Assembly: GCA_026419775.2 (NCBI GenBank)
Contig: JAOPGA020001386.1
Coordinates: forward strand, 1 to 40,944
DNA from: Acrasis kona
Taxonomy: Eukaryota; Heterolobosea; Eutetramitea; Acrasida; Acrasidae
DNA: 40,944 nucleotides
Direction of reading: 5' to 3'
In this document: positions 1 to 10,258 of the stretch, piece by piece
Numbering within the stretch: position 1 is the first letter of the stretch
Layout: every line of letters starts with the position of its first letter
Program-made: the position numbers and the translations under genes
Notes under the pieces: model-generated
Database searches by the model: none
Seen by the model: only the letters and a program-made list of their open reading frames with translations
Told to the model about the DNA's origin: nothing

Positions 1-240
1 TGTTCTTTATATTGTTTCCGCTTATTATGTTGGTTATCTATTGCAATTGTAAAGGGAGGTTGACTGTCTTGCAATTGGCTATTGAGAATTTTTTATTTCA
101 AAAATTTTGTGAAAAAAACAAGATCATGCTAGTGTGAGAGAATGTGAGAGAGACTTTATTCTTCGGCAATCGTTCATCGTCGGTAGATGTGCCAGCCCCG
201 TACAAATATAATCATTGTAATCACTATTAGAGCGCACAGT
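1..240. other. unassigned AT-rich start of window
   Basis: I see no gene, RNA or clear repeat here. The short open frames that cross it have no recognisable domain and run into the tandem repeat that follows. Confidence 0.5.
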
Positions 241-960
241 CCATTACTAGAGTGCCTACGTTGGAAAACAACATCAACATTATACACTTCAGTAACACGA
301 ATACTCTCGAATCCAGAGGTACTCAACTACAACAACTTTTCGAGCCAATCACTTTGCTACAATTACATTTCCAAACGTTTCAATGTCGAGGTTGTGAAAT
401 CGAACACAACATTAACAGCAACCTTTTACTCTGACATTTCCATCACATGTTAACATTATCACGTCGTTGCAAGCACATTATTTGGATGTCGAGATTACGA
501 AATCAAACACAACATAAACAGCAAACTTCTATTCTCACATTTCCATCACATGTTAACATTATTGCGCTGCTACAAACACAGATATCACGTTGTCACATGT
601 TTAAATGTTGGGATTATGAAATTACAACAGCAACCTACTACTCTTGCATTTGCGTGATATGTTAGTATTACGACACAGCCACACATCAAGGATTGAAATT
701 CCGAGGACTTATACTTTGANGGACATGTTTCAACTTTGTTGTTCGAGTTGTGGGATCGATTCCGGTGGGGGATTTTGTACTTCTTATAAACGCTCANGCG
801 TTTTGCACAGCCACAAGTTCAGATGCAGAGATCATGGAATCAACAACGACACCAACAGCCGTTATTCATACATTCGCAACATCAACAAATTTCGCACATT
901 CTCAAATTCGGATGCCGAGATCATGGAATTAACAAAGACAACGACACCAACAGTCGTCAT
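240..960. repeat. degenerate ~103-bp tandem repeat
   Basis: Successive blocks share a core of the form ATGYCGAGATTAYGAAATC followed by an ACA-rich stretch and a CATTTCCATCACATGTTAAC box. Cores begin near 383, 486, 605, 822 and 910, so spacing is about 90-120 bases and the copies are well diverged. The open frames through this stretch are made of the repeat and have no domain, so I do not call genes. An inverted copy of the core lies at about 2298-2343 and a shorter one at 4915-4940, flanking the inner transposon. Two N bases (720 and 797) mark uncertain assembly. Confidence 0.6.
745..814 (+). repeat. SINE-like tail with B box, copy 1
   Basis: It contains GGGATCGATTCCGGTGGGGG and then a 35-base tail that ends in an ATAAACGCTCANGCG hairpin-like end. 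The same string recurs at 1036-1091. The first part resembles a tRNA TPsiC arm (pol III B box, GGTTCGANNCC) with a changed first half. No full tRNA cloverleaf can be folded. This could be a fragment of a tRNA-derived SINE or a decayed tRNA gene. Confidence 0.45.
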
Positions 961-984
961 TCATACATTTGCATTGTTTGTGAG

Positions 985-1091
985 TTACAGTGGCACATGA
1001 GCTCTAAAAATCCAAGCATGAGTACTTATGAGGCGTGGGTTCGATTCTGGTGGGGGATTTTGTACTTCTTATAAACGCTCATGCGTTTTGG
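985..1091 (+). repeat. SINE-like unit with A and B boxes, copy 2
   Basis: TGGCACATGAGC near 991 resembles a pol III A box, and GGTTCGATTCT near 1038 is a near-perfect B box. Their ~48-base spacing is right for a tRNA-like promoter. The following tail through 1091 matches copy 1 almost base for base. The anticodon arm does not fold, so I read it as a tRNA-derived SINE or relic and not a working tRNA. Confidence 0.5.
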
Positions 1092-1120
1092 CTTTGTGTT
1101 TTGTACTTTGTACTTTGTAC

Positions 1121-1248
1121 AAGTAATAAATTTGTACTTGTTTAATTATTTGTGTTGTACTTGTAGAATTAATTATTTTTGAGAAGTACGAAGTATGAAA
1201 TTGTACTTTGTACTTAATAATTTTGTACTGGCTCACATAAACCCCCTA
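1121..1248 (+). repeat. left terminal inverted repeat
   Basis: It begins AAGTAATAAATTTGTACTTG and ends near ACATAAACCCC. It pairs with 5014-5141 in inverted orientation. It is AT-rich and has several GTACTT/AAGTAC short palindromes, which could be protein-binding sites of a transposase. Confidence 0.75.
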
Positions 1249-1254
1249 GTATTA

Positions 1255-2285
1255 TAGGTCAAAATGCTCAAATATGCGTATCTGGAGTTTCTGTTTCTAG
1301 CTTTTATACTTCAGCTCAAGTAAGTTAACATAAGTCACTTTTAAAATTCCCGATACTAAAATTTGAGGTTCTTAAGCGTGTTAACAGAAAAAAATCAAAA
1401 ATCAAAAAACTTGGGTTTGGTTCTAAATTAATTTTTGATTTTTTTTCTATAGGAATATAGGTCAGGATGCTCAAATATACGTATCGGGAATTTTAGTCCC
1501 AAGCTTTTCAACTTTACCTTGAAGTCAGTGAGAGTTGATTCTTAAATTCCCGATACGAATATTTGAGCTTCCTAAGCATAATGGCTCAAGAAAAATCAAA
1601 AATCAAAAATCTTGGGTTTGGGTCGAAATTAATTTTTTAATTTTTTTCTGGAGTAATATAGGTCAAAACGCCCAAATATACGTATCGGGAATTTTCGTCT
1701 CCTACCTTGAAGTCAGTGAGAGTCGTTTCTAAAATTCCCGATACGAATTGAGCTTTCTAAGCTATCTAGCTCAAGAAAAAAATCAAAAATCTCCAAGACT
1801 GGGAGGGTCGAATTTTATTTTGATTTTTCTAGAGCTATCTCTTAAAAGAAGCTTAAATATTTGTATTGGGAGTTTAATGTCAGAGTGATTAAAGCAAAAA
1901 TAAAACTCCGAATACCTGAATTTAAGCATTCTCACGTATGTTAATTCACAAAAATATAAATAATCGGTTTTGAAACATACCCAAACTTTTTGATTTTTGA
2001 TTTTTTTCTTGAGCTGTTAAGCTTAGGAAGCTCGAATATTCGTATCGGGAGTTTAAAAATCAACTCTCACTGACTTCAAGGTAAAGTTGAAAAGCTGAAG
2101 ACGAAAATTCCCGATACGTATATTTGGGCGTTTTGACCTATATTACTCCAGAAAAAATCAAAAATTAATTTCGACCCAAACCCAAGATTTTTGATTTTTG
2201 ATTTTTCTTGAGCCATAATGCTTAGAAAGCTCAAATATACGTATCGGGAATTTAAGAATCAACTCTCACTGACTCAAAGGTGAAG
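1255..2285. repeat. array of ~100-bp hairpin units
   Basis: The unit has two arms: CTCAAATATACGTATCGGGA reads inward, and AAATTCCCGATACGAATATT closes the hairpin 50-70 bases later. Arm pairs lie near 1270/1345, 1480/1545, 1677/1732, 1859/1900 and 2033/2106, with a single arm near 2233. The loops share CTTGAAGTCAGTGAGAG. Between units are AT-rich spacers with repeated AAAAATCAAAAATC and TTGGGTTTGGGTCG. The first half (to about 1850) and the second half (from about 1985) have the spacers in opposite orientation, so the whole array is also a large imperfect palindrome. There is no coding potential. Confidence 0.7.
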
Positions 2286-2452
2286 TTGTTAGTTAATTCC
2301 GTAATCTCGGCATCTGAATGTGCGGCTGTGCGAAATCTGCGAAAAACGTGATTTTGAAATAAAGGGGTATTGGATTTTACCCCCTTTCTCCGAAATTATC
2401 CTGACTTTTTATAAACAATGTAATAATAAATATTTATTAATAAACCAGAAAT

Positions 2453-2518
2453 ATGGGTGCTGCAAAACAAGGAAAGCGAAAATACGAGCACCACACTAAG
2501 GTAGTTGGTTCTGATAAG
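2453..2518 (+). CDS. short basic leader frame before transposase
   Basis: ATG at 2453 opens a 21-residue lysine-rich frame that ends just before the DUF7869-like frame. A possible GT donor at 2501 would not keep frame with the next AG, so I cannot join it to the gene. It may be the true start of the transposase or an unrelated short frame. Confidence 0.2.
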
Positions 2519-2542
2519 ACAACTAAAAAATAAAAAACTTAT

Positions 2543-4793
2543 TTGAGCGCAAATGAAATTCGAAGATGTCTCTCTAAAGGATGTTGTTCAAAAAATTATA
2601 TCGACAACATAACAGTCAATGATGTGAAGAAGATCAGAGACCCAGTCAATTCTATGAATCGACCACAAGAGATGCAATTTATTATAAATTTTATGAATGC
2701 ATCACGGAAACCAGGAAGCTCTCAAGTGCGTTACCATTTAGACAACAAGAACATGTGTGCAAAAGCTTGGGCAAACATGTACGGATTTGGGAAGAAGAAA
2801 ATCTACAATGTACAGCAACATTTGAAGAGTGGAAACTTGATTCCAGAGCATGCTTTCAATGGACTCCCTAAAAAAAGTATCAAGCTAGATACTGCAACTG
2901 CTTGGTTTCAACAATATGTGGAGGAAAATGGTGAGAAGATGCCTAACAGTGACAAGATCTATATGTGTACATATTTCCTACTAAAAGACATCTATGAAGA
3001 GTATGTGGACGACTGTGAGAAAGCACAGCTGAATGATGTTTACAGCTATAGTGCATTTACACAATTTGTTAAAACCCACTTTGGACATGTTTCATTCCCT
3101 AAAGACACCAGACTTGGACATTGTGACACTTGTGAAGCGCTATCTGCTAAGCGACGAAAATGTAAGAACAAGGTTGAACTAGAAGAAGTCAGAGCTGAAC
3201 AGAAAGTCCACACACAATTACATTCTGGAGAGTGTATTTATAGCCGACCGTGTTGCATCAATTAGAGAACCAACCCAGCTTTTATCTGTTATCTTGGACG
3301 CTCCAAAACCACTTGTAACTCCACATGTATATCGAGCACCCAAGTCATTGAATCGATTGAAACTTCTAGATATAAAAATAGAAGGTCTTATAAATCATGG
3401 AATGAATCGCAAGTTTCTTGCTATGATGATGCCAGTATACAACAACAATGCTAATGTTGTTATTGAAGTTCTGATCAATGAGATTCATCAAGTTGTTAAC
3501 CTTGTTGAGAAGCTTCCTGCATGTTTACATGTACAAGGTGACAATGCCAACACAAACAAATGTGTGACATTCTTTGGTATGCTGGCAATGTTTGTTCATA
3601 TGAGATGGTTTGATGAGGTAGAATTCTCAACTGGTATTCCAGGGCATACACATGATGATATTGATCAATTGTTTAGTACATGGAAGAAGTCTCTTAATAA
3701 GCGAACAATCACGAGTCCATCTCGCTTCGTTGAATCTATTCCTTCTATATATGTAAAGGAGCAAAGTAGACCAGAAGTCTTTTGGATTGATAGAGTCCAT
3801 GACTATGTAACATGGCTTGAGCTACATTTGTATGACATGTCAAAACACTCTGAGTGCCACGCATTCCTATTCAAAAGAGACATAACTGGTTCAGTTTGTA
3901 TGTGGGTTAAAAGATTTCGTTCTGAAGATACAGAGTGGTATGGTCCAGACGAACAAAACTCTAGTTATGGATATCAGATTGTTAGATCATTTCCATCTGA
4001 CTCACCAAAAGTACTAGCACCCAATGAGATTCAAGAGGACCAACTTATTGATCTCAAAACAGCATGTAAAGAGCTCAATGAGACTTTATCAAATGAAGAA
4101 AAAGAATGGTACAATCAAGTTATTGAATCAAAAGGTGCTTGTTTCACTAATAAATCTCCAGAATATGATGTTTTATCACTTCCAAAACTTCAGCCACGAC
4201 AACCAGCTATCAACAGAGCACCAGTACCTCGACCAAGGCCTACAATCAAAGTAACACCAAAAAATAAATGTTCTATAAAGACACAAGGTGTAATTGAGCC
4301 AGGATACATATGTGTTGCTCTGACAACTGAGGATCCATTAGTGCAGATTGGTAGAGTCGTCAATGTCTTTCCAGATAGAGTAGAAGTAGTACAAGCTGAT
4401 GTAACTGCAAAGAATGGTGAATTTCTGCTGAAATGGCCAAAAGTTCAAAATGAGCGACGAAGTACATTCAAAAGAGGTACTTTAATTGCCAAAAATATTG
4501 AGCTGAAGAAGGACAAGAAATCAATTATGAAATCATCCCTGGATTATTTAAAATCATTAATCAGCCAAAAGACTCTCCAGTACAAAGTAATGCAAGACGA
4601 AGACTGTATGAGTGAGTCAGATGATGATTACAACCCAGAGGATGAGATTGATGAAGACTTTGACGATGAAGAGTTTGACAATGAAGATAGTGATCTTGAG
4701 AACGACAGTATTGATGAAGATGACACCCAGACAGACTTATTAGCAAGCCAGTTGAGACAGTGTGAATTAAGTAGTCAGATGGCTGTCAATTAA
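2543..4793 (+). pseudogene. DUF7869-like transposase candidate, in two frames
   Basis: The first frame (to 3265) carries an N-terminal region with NMCAKAWANMYGF and a CxxC-like LGHCDTCEALS, as in proteins of the DUF7869 group found scattered in protists, cnidarians and fish. The second frame is open from before 3241 to 4793 and holds the core: SVILDAPKPL, QGDNANTNKC, then GHTHDDIDQLFS, whose spaced Asp residues look like an RNase-H-fold catalytic set (inference). The C-terminus is acidic, rich in Asp and Glu. The two frames differ by one base and meet near 3225-3240, so a single frameshift or assembly error separates an otherwise ~760-residue protein. The true start is unclear because no ATG opens the first frame. 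It sits between inverted ends at 2345 and 4897, so a transposase role is likely but unproven. Confidence 0.6.
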
Positions 4794-5013
4794 TCGTCTC
4801 AGAACAATGAAAGACTTTTTTGACAAAGCATTAAAATAACTCCAGATCGAATTTCCCCTTTCTCCAAAATTACCCCCTTTATTTCAAAATCACGTTGAAA
4901 GTTGATATTGTGAATAATTCCGTAATCTCAGCGTCGTATCATAAGGATATGCAAAAGCCACTCGAGTAGCAACGCGTTTACATGAGAGGCAAATGTTGAA
5001 TAATTGTTATCAA

Positions 5014-5141
5014 TAAGGGGTTTATGTGAGCCAGTACAAAATTATTAAGTACAAAGTACAATTTCATACTTCGTACTTCTCAAAAATAATTAATTCTACA
5101 AGTACAACACAAATAATTAAACAAGTACAAATTTATTACTT
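5014..5141 (-). repeat. right terminal inverted repeat
   Basis: It is the reverse complement of 1121-1248. Its outer edge lies only a few bases from the stop of the minus-strand transposon gene that follows. Confidence 0.75.
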
Positions 5142-5145
5142 CAAT

Positions 5146-8100
5146 TCAGAGTTTGGTCTTCTTGTGCACTTTGGGTTTTTTGTCTGAAATGACAATTTGG
5201 CCTACAAAGTCTGTTGGCGACCTTGCAAGGACATTTAATAGTTGCACATTTGCTACTTGATCTACACAAACAGTGCCTGGGTCATTTAATTTGGCCCTTT
5301 TGTTCACTTGTTTAGTTTTTTCAATAGACTTTAGCTCTTGTTTCTTGTGTTTTATTGCAGGGTTGAGACTGTTATTTTGTTCAGAGACAAATTCTGCTGT
5401 TACAATATCATTATACTCATCTAAATAGTCAATTGCAGCATTTTCTTCCAGGTCTTCAATTTCAATATTCTCATTGTTCTCAACATCTTTCTCTGGTAGG
5501 TTTGATCTGTAGATAATATAACTGACAATATCTCTGTGGTGATGTATTATCACATCATATGTCATTTAAACATCCAATTCCGCTCTATGATGTATTGATG
5601 AACTATAACTAGCCTCGCCAAAACATGAGATAAACAAATCCTTCAACTTCTTTGATTTCTTTACTTGTCCCTCTACTGTGACACTATCTACAAAAGACAT
5701 TGTGTCTAACCATATCCAGTCTTTATCCCATTCCTTTTGCAATGTCTTATCAGCCCAATAATCAAGTCTAAACTTGTCAAACTTGCAATTATAACCAAGT
5801 ATAATTGGAATTGCTCTATTATTGTTTGTCAAGTAAGATGCTAACAGCTTTAATGCCTCGTCTATTTAAACTGCATCCTCAACCATAGAAGGAGTAATTC
5901 TATGTGCTTTTGTTATTGCTTGTTTACTATACATTGCAGTACAATACAAGGGTTGTTAAAGGAGTTTACAGCTATTTGAACAATATCAGCAGTTTTAACT
6001 AAACTGGTTGGTTCAATATCAATAATTACTATATGATATTGTTTCCCATTATAAATGTCTATATTGTCAAAAACTAAATCTTCACAGTCAAATTCTTCAC
6101 TGACCGGAATTACTGTTTGGTCTGGAAGTTGGCTATTAAGTTGCTTTGATAATGGTTGTAAATCAATGTTCACTCTCATGTATGACAGCTTTAATAATTG
6201 ACTTTGCAGCAAAATAAACAGCATCTGATTTTTCAGCACCATTTGCCAAATCACTTCTGAAATTCACCTGTGACTCAATATGTGACAAAATACATGATCG
6301 CTGAATTTCATTTGCAATCGCTTTTGCTGATTTTCCACTAGCATCAACTTCTTTGAAATGCTCAACAGTAAGATGAGTGACTAAAGACCCTAGCATTTTA
6401 TAAGGTTTATGCCCGCAACTCTTGTATATGCATTAAAATAATACACTTCTTCTATGACCATGTATATTTCTTACTGTGGGATTATGTCGACCTGCTGTTC
6501 TAGCATTTAGTTTCTCTTTTCCTTGCTTTGATAAAACCGGTTTATTTGAATCTCTCTTTGGGATTTTATGAATATTAGGGGTATTAGGCAATGGTAAAAC
6601 AACATCTAAAGAATTGTAATATTGTGTAGGACCAGGAGGTGGCAAATTTATCAATCTTTCTTTTGGGTCTGCATAAATATTTTGCAGTACCCACTATACA
6701 TATCCATATGTATGAATAAACTCTCTAGCAGTTGGATATAGTACCTTTGATTGAACAACACTAAATGTATGCTTAACAGTTAAAGTTGAAAGAGATGATA
6801 ACTTTATAAATTCTCCAATCCTAGTGTCAAGAGCTTTTCTTTTTTGTTTTAGAAACTTGATAAGTGATTGACATAATGTCATCAAAAGCTTTTAACTTGG
6901 AAAAAAGTCCTGTTGTCAAAATTATTTCTACTGTTACCTTTACCTCCACTTGCTCTTCTTTGAGGCTTAATTGTGTTTATTTTTGTAAAGTAATCTAGAG
7001 TCTATTGAAGTACAGTCATTTTCTCGTTTAGAGACATTTGATTATTAGGTATTCTCGGAATTTCATATATGTTTCTGATATTTTCCAGAAATTTTGATAA
7101 TACTTTTGAAATATCAGTACCAATATCTTGCAATACTCTAACAACTTTTGGGATCACAATGTTTTTCAAATGTTTAAAGTTCATTACATCACTAGGTGAC
7201 AAGTCATCCGATGATAAAAGACCTGATAACTCTCCATGTGTACCATGTAAGGTAACTAAATCTGATAAACGTATAGGTGTAACTACATCTTTGCCACTAG
7301 AGTCTTTGATAACATCATAGAGTGTCCTTGTTTTGAAAGCATTTTGCAAAGATTTGGCAAGGTGTATAGCATTAAAGATATGAAACCAATTGTTTTTAAA
7401 TGGTTGAGACAGGTTCCAACTGTTCATTTTGGTTAAAAAATCCTCATTATGGACTAAATCACCATCTGAACTACTGCCAATAAACTACATGTTCTCATCT
7501 TCCAGTTCTTCTACAATATGCTTTATTTTCTGCATCATCCATGTATCAGTGTTGTTATCCTTGTATAATTTATTTTCAACATGTACCTATAGGCCAACTG
7601 GAAGAGTTATTTGACCACATATACTAGTAGCTTTAAACACACAGATCTTATTCCCAAGTTGTCGGTCCAGATCATGTCACTCATTTCTTCAAATTTTTGA
7701 AACGTTAAAATTTTTCCCCCCCTACAATAAAACCATTCCATGCCTTGTACCCTGCTTGTATCTCCATGTTATCACAAGAAATTATGAAACAAACTTCTTG
7801 GACCTTTCAGTATTGATTTATTCTTTTGTAACAGCAAATTTAGTTTTGTCAACTAAACCATACCAGCCCTTTAGAGTTCTGCTTTTCAACATACTGACAG
7901 ACACGGTGAACAAATTTTTATTTAAGGAAGTATGAAAAGCTTTGTTAATTTTACTGATATTGGAACCACCACCCAAAACATCAAACACTTTCGTACCAGC
8001 ATAATATCATACATTGTATTGGAGTAACGAGTTGCATATGGTGAAACCCCCATGTTGGTTAACATGTCAATTATCATTTGTTCAAGTGATAATTGTTCAA

Positions 8101-8450
8101 AGTGGCCTTCTAGTACTTTATTAACAAAGAGCTTAATAAGATCTGCTCTTTTGATTAAACAATTTGTTTCTTGATTAATGGAGCTTGATGGTACAGGGAC
8201 AAAGGCAGAGTATTCTTTTATTACACTTTGCGCAGCTTCAAGTTGAGCATCTACAATGTGTGGCATGATTTGCAAATGCTTGGTTTCTGATTTACTAAAA
8301 GAATATTTGTCTGACATCTGTGAATTTAATCGTTTCAACTTTTGTGTCAATAAAGCTTTTGTTTTGGCACACTCTTCACACATCTGATCGTTGTTGCTTC
8401 AATCTTTTACATTGTACGGAACGTATTCTGTTTTGTACCCTTATGGCTAT
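5146..8450 (-). pseudogene. decayed transposon gene: transposase-like plus DEDD exonuclease
   Basis: Reading from 8450 down, there are pieces of one large protein in changing frames; many breaks are present. Near 8383 is a Cys pair (MCEECAKT). Around 7430-7280 is NWFHIFNAIHLAKSLQNAF after a GSSSDGD string, like the second Asp and His-Leu-Lys-Asn stretch of P-element/THAP9-type RNase-H transposases. Near 6030 is HIVIIDIEPTSLVKTADIVQ, the Exo I motif of a DEDD 3'-5' exonuclease. GYNCKFDKFRLDYW near 5790 fits Exo II and HHRAELDV near 5570 fits Exo III. The C-terminus is lysine-rich. I know of no named family with exactly this order, so the link between the two enzymatic parts is inferred from collinearity. 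The end abuts the inverted repeat at 5141. No inverted ends of its own were found near 8690. Confidence 0.5.
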
Positions 8451-8849
8451 TACAACAAGCTTAGTAGCAGCACTAGTCGTCCCAGAGAGAATGTTCCATA
8501 AGGATCAAGTAAAGTTTCAAAACCTTTTAAATCTAGACCTACGCAATGTACATTCAACCTCTCAAAATCTGTATGTTGGGAACAGTAGGTCTGATGTCTT
8601 GAAATATTGGTTGATGATTGGAATTTGTGACAGTAATAATGGTGATTGACAAATCTCACAACGCTGATCCACACCATATTAACTTAATTAATTAACTTAA
8701 TTTAGATGAGACGTCAACTCAAAATTCTTCATAGCTCATTTCAGATTTTATTTAACCGCACTACCAAGGTGGCCACCCCCCTGTTAATATTCGACCTGCT
8801 CTGGTTCCAAAAACTGCACGATGTAGGTGGTCAACTCAAACAAGAAATC

Positions 8850-10207
8850 ATGAACCAGACCATCACCAATATCATTCAGCACATTCATCAAAACGGAAAG
8901 AGGAAATTAGTTTTGTTTTGTACTGGCGCCGGTTCAACTTGTAGCTCATGGTTGCTGAGCGTTAGTGGGGCAAGTAGAACGATTCTAGAAAGGTTTGTAA
9001 CGTCATTCATTCTCTTATCGTCTAACCAACCAGCACCGTACCTTACTCGTACAAAGCAACAGAACACATTTTAGGAAGTTTACCAAAAAATTTTGTCTCT
9101 ACCGAGACAGCAATCGGATTAGCGAAAAAGGCGTACGATAGAGCTATTTACCTGAACTTTCAAACTGCGTTGAACCCTTCCAATGAAAGCATTGTCGGCA
9201 CTTTTGTAGAGAGAGCCCAAGAGGTTATCGGAGTAGGTTGCACCGCGGCCATCGTTACAGACAGAGATAGAAAAGGAAAGAACCACGCCTACGTCGGCGT
9301 ATACAGTAATAGCGGATGCAGTACGTTCGAACTCGTAATGAACAAAGGATTCAGAAGCAGACAAGAAGAGGAGAACATGGTGTCATCACTTATTCTAAAA
9401 GCAATCGCGCAAAGTGTGGTTGAAGTTGGATCGCCAATTCTCACCGAGTACGAAGAACATTTCAAAAGTTTATTAGTCGAAGAAGAATCAGTTGTGACTC
9501 ATATCCATGAGGAACCAGGTGCCAACATTCAAACATTCTTCTCTCAACCTACAAAGACAAGTGCATTATATTACAATTTAAATGGAAAAGTAGTCGAGTT
9601 GGGTGATGAGGTGAACGTGTTGTTCGAGAGAAGCCGCTCACAAGATGCGAATGATGATTTCGTTCGTCTGGTTTATTCAGGTTCATTTAATCCCGCACAT
9701 GACGCACACTTTTTATTGATGAAGACTGCTGCAAAGATTATCGAAGAACGTTATAATAAAAAAGTTGCATGTTTGTATGATTTGGGCATAAAAAATGCAG
9801 ATAAGGGCGATTTAGATATTGATGTAGTTAAAAGTCAAAGATTGTCTAGTTTTCCGAATCTTGATGAAGTGTCCGTATTGTTAACTAGGGTCCCATTATT
9901 TTTGAATAAAGCAAAGTTGTTCCCCAGTGCCTGGTTTGTTGTTGGTATTGACACAGTTGTTCGATTGGTTGACAAGAAGTATTATAATAACAGCGAAAGT
10001 GATCTAATTGACGCTCTCGCTACTTTCTTATCCTTGCGAACCAAATTTGTTGTGGGTGGACGTGTGGTCGATCAAAAATTTCAAACGTTGAGCGATGTAA
10101 AACACATGATACCACGTGGATTTGAAAACCTGTTTATTGAAGTCACTGAAGATGAGTTCAGATTAGATCTGTCATCTACAGAAATCAGAAATAAAAGATC
10201 TATTTGA
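8850..10207 (+). CDS. CinA-like / nucleotidyltransferase (NMNAT-like) fusion
   Basis: Two exons, 8850-8992 and 9034-10207, with a 41-nt intron, give 438 residues. The first ~165 residues match the CinA C-terminal (nicotinamide-nucleotide amidase) fold: an N-terminal helix, FCTGAGSTCSSWL, then VPYSYKATEHILG and SVSTETAIGLA-type segments. From residue 264 there is GSFNPAHDAH, the GxFNPxHxxH signature of NadD/NMNAT-type adenylyltransferases, and SSTEIR (428-433) is the matching C-terminal nucleotide motif. The usual HxGH is HDAH here. The fold pair suggests NAD metabolism or repair of damaged nicotinamide nucleotides; the exact substrate is inferred. The frame stays open upstream to ATG 8706, but CinA homology begins at the 8850 Met, so I prefer that start. 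Confidence 0.75.
8993..9033 (+). other. intron, 41 nt
   Basis: It starts GTTTGT and ends ACCAG. Removal joins the ILE codons to VPYSY in frame (phase 2) and restores an unbroken CinA domain. Confidence 0.75.
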
Positions 10208-10258
10208 TGAAAATTAATTGTAAGGTGATTTTGTTTAAAATAAAACATCAAATAGAAC

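Larger units (their letters stand above)
2345..4897 (+). mobile_element. inner transposon with ~25-bp inverted ends
   Basis: AACGTGATTTTGAAATAAAG near 2345 is matched in reverse complement near 4873-4897, and both ends carry a nearby CCCCTTTCTCC(G/A)AAATTA motif. Between them is one long plus-strand coding region in two frames. The flanks on both sides hold TAATTCCGTAATCTC, about 22 bases in direct orientation, which could be a repeat into which it inserted, or part of its ends. Class is uncertain; a cut-and-paste DNA transposon is the simplest reading. Confidence 0.5.
1121..5141. mobile_element. 4.0-kb unit with 128-bp terminal inverted repeats
   Basis: Bases 1121-1248 and the reverse complement of 5014-5141 are nearly identical by eye, with one clear difference near the inner end (CCCCCTA against CCCCTTA). 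The identity stops at the same place on both sides: outside are a TACTTTG simple repeat on the left and the end of a minus-strand transposon gene on the right. No convincing target-site duplication is seen. Inside are a hairpin array (1255-2285) and an inner element with its own inverted ends (about 2345-4897). Near-identity of the arms suggests recent movement or gene conversion. It may be a foldback-type DNA element that a second transposon entered, or a single element with complex ends. Confidence 0.65.

Noticed and set aside
187-1074. Several open frames of 60-118 codons
   Set aside because: They follow the tandem repeat, have repeat-like Thr/Asn/His composition, cross N bases and show no domain.
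1036-1091. True tRNA gene at the B-box-like sequence
   Set aside because: No acceptor or anticodon stem can be folded around it.
1535-1732. 65-codon plus-strand frame
   Set aside because: It lies wholly within the hairpin array and is made of repeat sequence.
4561-4746. Minus-strand frame opposite the transposase acidic tail
   Set aside because: It is the antisense of a Glu/Asp-rich coding stretch, which often stays open by composition.
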